NCBI GenBank assembly: GCA_012030815.1
Contig: JAAUVF010000041.1
Coordinates: 1-7,234, forward strand
DNA length: 7,234 bases
Origin: Nanobdellota archaeon
GTDB taxonomy: Archaea; Thermoproteota; Nitrososphaeria; Nitrososphaerales; Nitrosopumilaceae
Reading direction: 5' to 3'
Shown here: positions 5,606 through 7,234 of the stretch, in pieces
How positions within the stretch are numbered: the stretch's first letter is position 1
Layout of the letters: every line of letters starts with the position of its first letter
Translations under genes and position numbers: made by a program
The notes under the pieces: generated by a model
Seen by the model: the letters and a program-made list of their open reading frames with translations, nothing else
Told to the model about the DNA's origin: nothing
Databases searched by the model: none

Positions 5606-6362
5606 TTATTTGATTGATTCTCCACCGTCAACTGCAAGTATTGCACCTGTTGTCCAGGAAGCATCATCAGACGCAAAATATAAAATTGCTTTAGCTACTT
5701 CCTCAGGTTTACCAATTCTGCCTATGGGATGTTCATTATCCATAAACTCTCTATCTTTTTGAGTTTTTAAAAACGGTTTTGTCATATCTGTATCAACTAC
5801 ACCAGGGCAAATACAGTTAACTCGAATTTTGTCTTTTGCATATTCTAATGCCCAACATTTGGTAAGGATAATTATTCCGGCTTTTGTTGCAGAATATGCA
5901 TCAGCATTAAATCCTTGATAGGCCTTCAATCCTGCATCAGATGAAATATTGATTATCGAACCAGCTGTTTTTTGTAGATGAGGTATCGCCTCTTTTGTAA
6001 ATCTGAATTGCCCTGTAAGATTTACATCTAAAACATCTTTCCATTCAGATTCATCAATCTCATGTAATTGTTTTATTTTTGGAAATACTCCCGCATTATT
6101 TACCAAAATATCTAACTTGCCAAATTTCTCAATAGTCTGCTCTACAACTTTTTTTACATCATTTTGGTTTCTAATATCAGCTGCTATTCCTACTGTATTT
6201 GGAATTTCACTAACAGCTTTTTCTAATCTGTTTGAATCTTTTGCTGTTATGACTACCTTTGCCCCATTTTCGACAAACATTTTTTGCAGTTGCAAAACCA
6301 ATACCTCTACTACCACCAGTTACAATTGCAATTTTACCAGACAGTTTCAATATTTTCTTCAA
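5606..6362 (-). CDS. short-chain dehydrogenase/reductase (SDR), apparent one-base insertion at 6280-6285
   Basis: An NAD(P)-dependent oxidoreductase of the classical SDR family, resembling 3-oxoacyl-ACP reductase (FabG) types; the substrate cannot be told from sequence. The frame as written starts inside the gene. Reading upstream in the neighbouring frame from TTG 6362 gives MKKILKLSGKIAIVTGGSRG followed by IGFATAK, which carries the coenzyme-binding TGxxxGxG motif. One A too many in the six-base run (T's at 6280-6285) breaks the frame just before MFVENGAKVVI. Corrected, the protein has 251 residues, normal for the family. Motifs: TGGSRGIG (15-22), NNAG (88-91), Asn114 in DVNLTG, catalytic Ser140 or Ser141 (NISSDAG), Tyr156 and Lys160 (YSATK), and PGVVDTDM (186-193). 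The C-terminus TTGAILAVDGG is also typical. A TTG at 6350 is an alternative start. The promoter box at 6384-6390 favours 6362. Confidence 0.92.
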
Positions 6363-6383
6363 TGAATTTCGTAATTTACAGCA

Positions 6384-6390
6384 CTATAAA
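6384..6390 (-). promoter_or_regulatory. TATA box for the dehydrogenase gene
   Basis: Reads TTTATAG on the minus strand, 22-28 nt before the TTG at 6362. It supports that codon as the start of a leaderless message. Confidence 0.45.
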
Positions 6391-6580
6391 CTAGCACTAA
6401 AAATTACTCATAAATTATTATCTCCAAAGTATTTATTAAAAAATAATTTCATTTCAAAAGTTTCCTTGTTAAACAATTTTTCAAATTACAATCAAATTTT
6501 ATTTTTTAAAAACTTATTTTATGAAATAGATAAAAATCTTATAAAGATCTATAAATTATTACAATTTTTTGTATTAAATC
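6391..6580. other. AT-rich intergenic stretch, no gene seen
   Basis: Almost entirely A and T, with short A/T palindromes (for example around 6535-6550). Open frames across it have poor composition (Phe/Leu/Asn/Lys runs) and no motif, so I read it as spacer DNA between the dehydrogenase promoter and the RNA promoter. Confidence 0.5.
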
Positions 6581-6588
6581 TTAAATAG
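6581..6588 (+). promoter_or_regulatory. TATA-like box for the structured RNA
   Basis: TTAAATAG, about 21-28 nt before the point near 6609 where base composition changes abruptly. This would place the RNA 5' end at about 6607-6612. Confidence 0.4.
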
Positions 6589-6608
6589 TTAAAGTAACTA
6601 TATTGTTT

Positions 6609-6748
6609 GATGCCGAAGGATATAATTCCTATCGACTAAAACTGCGTTGCCCCGTAGAACAGAAAAGGCAATCAGGCGTCTTAACGACCTGACCACGAGA
6701 GGAAATCTCTCAGAGTTCTACAGTAAAGGGGTAAACGCCTTTACTTTT
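6609..6748 (+). ncRNA. candidate structured non-coding RNA, about 140 nt
   Basis: This block is much richer in G and C than its AT-rich surroundings and has no good open frame. It folds compactly on the plus strand. A closing helix pairs GCGTTGCCCC (6644-6653) with GGGGT plus AACGC (6728-6738, one bulged A). A second helix pairs GTAGAAC (6654-6660) with GTTCTAC (6715-6721). Inside are two hairpins: TCAGG/CCTGA (6672-6676 with 6688-6692), extended by CGT/ACG, and GAGAG/CTCTC (6697-6701 with 6707-6711). The 5' part (6609-6643) holds a small AGGA/TCCT hairpin. It has a TATA-like box upstream and TTTT at 6745-6748, and overlaps the stop codon of the convergent gene by a few bases. It is not tRNA, 5S rRNA, SRP RNA or RNase P RNA as far as I can judge. 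The strand is inferred from promoter and T-run placement. Confidence 0.6.
6723..6748 (+). terminator. hairpin with T-run at the RNA 3' end
   Basis: GTAAAGG (6723-6729) pairs perfectly with CCTTTAC (6738-6744), and TTTT follows. The 3' arm covers the stop codon of the minus-strand gene. The stem shares bases with the closing helix of the RNA, so the two cannot form together. Confidence 0.45.
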
Positions 6749-7168
6749 CAATAATATCAACAGATACAGCACCTAATTCATTCCCGTTTGGATTAATCTC
6801 AATAATTACTACTTGCTCCGTTGGAATTGAAATTTCTTTATTTCCATCATAATCCCAAGTATAGTATTCAGATATTCCTGTTTGATGTAAAGTTCCAATT
6901 AATTTGAAATTTTCAGAAAAATCATAGCTCTCTCCTTTTAATAAGATATTTAGAGATTGAGGACTATCACCATTTGGAACAAATTTTAAAATATAATCCC
7001 CTTCATTAATCGTAAATGTATTAGAGTAAACTCCATTTTTGTATAAGTTTGGATCTGCTAGAGTTACATGAAAAATAGTATCAATTTTAGTCTTATCAGA
7101 TTGATTAAATGATAATCCTATTGTAATAACTATCAAGATTATTGGAATGATAATTATTTTTTATTCAT
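6741..7168 (-). CDS. membrane-anchored or secreted beta-rich protein, apparent one-base deletion at 7157-7162
   Basis: From ATG 7168 the frame reads MNKK and then stops, because an A run (T's at 7157-7162) has six bases. With seven it reads MNKKIIIIPIILIVITIGLS and continues to TAA 6743-6741, 142 residues. Without correction only a TTG at 7136 is available, which would remove half the hydrophobic segment. Residues about 5-20 form an uncleaved anchor or a signal peptide. The remainder (about 22-142) is polar with alternating hydrophobic residues typical of beta strands (FTINEGDYILKFVPNG at 52-67, VVIIEINPNGNELGAVSVDI at 120-139), suggesting a beta-sandwich domain outside the cell. I do not recognise the family. 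A TATA-like box at 7191-7198 supports the start at 7168. It converges on the structured RNA. Confidence 0.7.
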
Positions 7169-7190
7169 TTAAACTCAATTATTAATTCCA

Positions 7191-7198
7191 TTATAAAA
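7191..7198 (-). promoter_or_regulatory. TATA-like box for the secreted protein gene
   Basis: Reads TTTTATAA on the minus strand, 23-30 nt before the ATG at 7168. It supports that start over the TTG at 7136. Confidence 0.4.
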
Positions 7199-7210
7199 AT
7201 AAATTTTAAA

Positions 7211-7234
7211 TTATAACTCTAATGCTTCCTTCAA
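7211..7234 (-). CDS. possible C-terminal end of a gene entering from the right edge
   Basis: The last bases read LKEALEL and then TAA on the minus strand (stop at 7213-7211). The composition suits a helical protein end, and the sequence turns AT-only directly after the stop. Seven codons are too few to be sure. Confidence 0.25.
   Translation of the reverse strand: MKEALEL

Noticed and set aside
6117..6588. Two plus-strand open frames across the dehydrogenase start and the AT-rich gap
   Set aside because: Part is antisense to the dehydrogenase and the rest is A/T-only spacer giving Phe/Leu/Lys/Asn runs; it also covers the dehydrogenase promoter.
6659..6709. Possible RNase P RNA, because of ACAGAA..GGC and GAGGAAA-like segments in the structured RNA
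   Set aside because: The two segments occur in reversed order relative to RNase P RNA, cannot form the P4 helix with each other, and the RNA is only about 140 nt.
6609..6748. Possible tRNA, 5S rRNA or C/D or H/ACA guide RNA
   Set aside because: No cloverleaf or T-loop consensus, no 5S motifs, and C/D boxes are imperfect and badly spaced; the ACA after the 6715-6721 strand is within the helix rather than after it.
1..7234. CRISPR array, insertion sequence or attachment site
   Set aside because: No regularly spaced repeats, transposase motifs, terminal inverted repeats or tRNA genes were seen anywhere in the window.

Overview
The window reads as AT-rich chromosomal DNA of an ammonia-oxidising archaeon of the Nitrosopumilus type (Thaumarchaeota/Nitrososphaerota). 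This is inferred from the gene content (a PII gene divergent from an Amt ammonium channel, a ribbon-helix-helix regulator, small lineage-type hypothetical proteins) and from the gene starts. Starts lack Shine-Dalgarno sequences. Most have a TATA-like box about 22-33 nt upstream, as expected for leaderless archaeal transcripts. No amo genes are present, so the assignment is not proven.

Layout. Positions 1-115 hold the start of an unrecognised minus-strand gene, followed by a 90-residue hypothetical protein (174-446, minus). Positions 633-2970 form a nitrogen-sensing block: a divergent PII protein with an extra C-terminal domain (633-1212, plus), which meets a compact PII/GlnK gene (1213-1542, minus) tail to tail with no gap, and an Amt ammonium channel (1660-2970, plus) divergent from glnK. 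A perfect inverted repeat with 11-base arms (1585-1608) lies between the glnK and amt promoters and is a strong operator candidate. A ribbon-helix-helix DNA-binding protein follows (3032-3619, apparently with a CTG start), then a small broken gene (3689-3985).

Positions 4023-5318 hold a convergent pair whose stop codons overlap: APS kinase cysC (plus) and 3'(2'),5'-bisphosphate nucleotidase cysQ (minus). One makes PAPS; the other removes the PAP left after sulfate transfer. Upstream of cysQ on the same strand are a two-helix membrane protein (5357-5563) and an NAD(P)-dependent short-chain dehydrogenase (5606-6362). Positions of about 6609-6748 are unusually GC-rich and fold into a branched structure with its own promoter-like box, and are called here as a structured non-coding RNA. 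A membrane-anchored or secreted beta-rich protein (6741-7168, minus) converges on it, and a few codons of another minus-strand gene may reach the right edge.

An important caveat: at least five otherwise well-conserved genes each carry a single-base indel, four of them in homopolymer runs. The simplest explanation is sequencing or assembly error, so these are annotated as full-length genes with an apparent frameshift. The most interesting biology is the PII protein with an added domain beside glnK-amt, the palindrome between glnK and amt, and the structured RNA.
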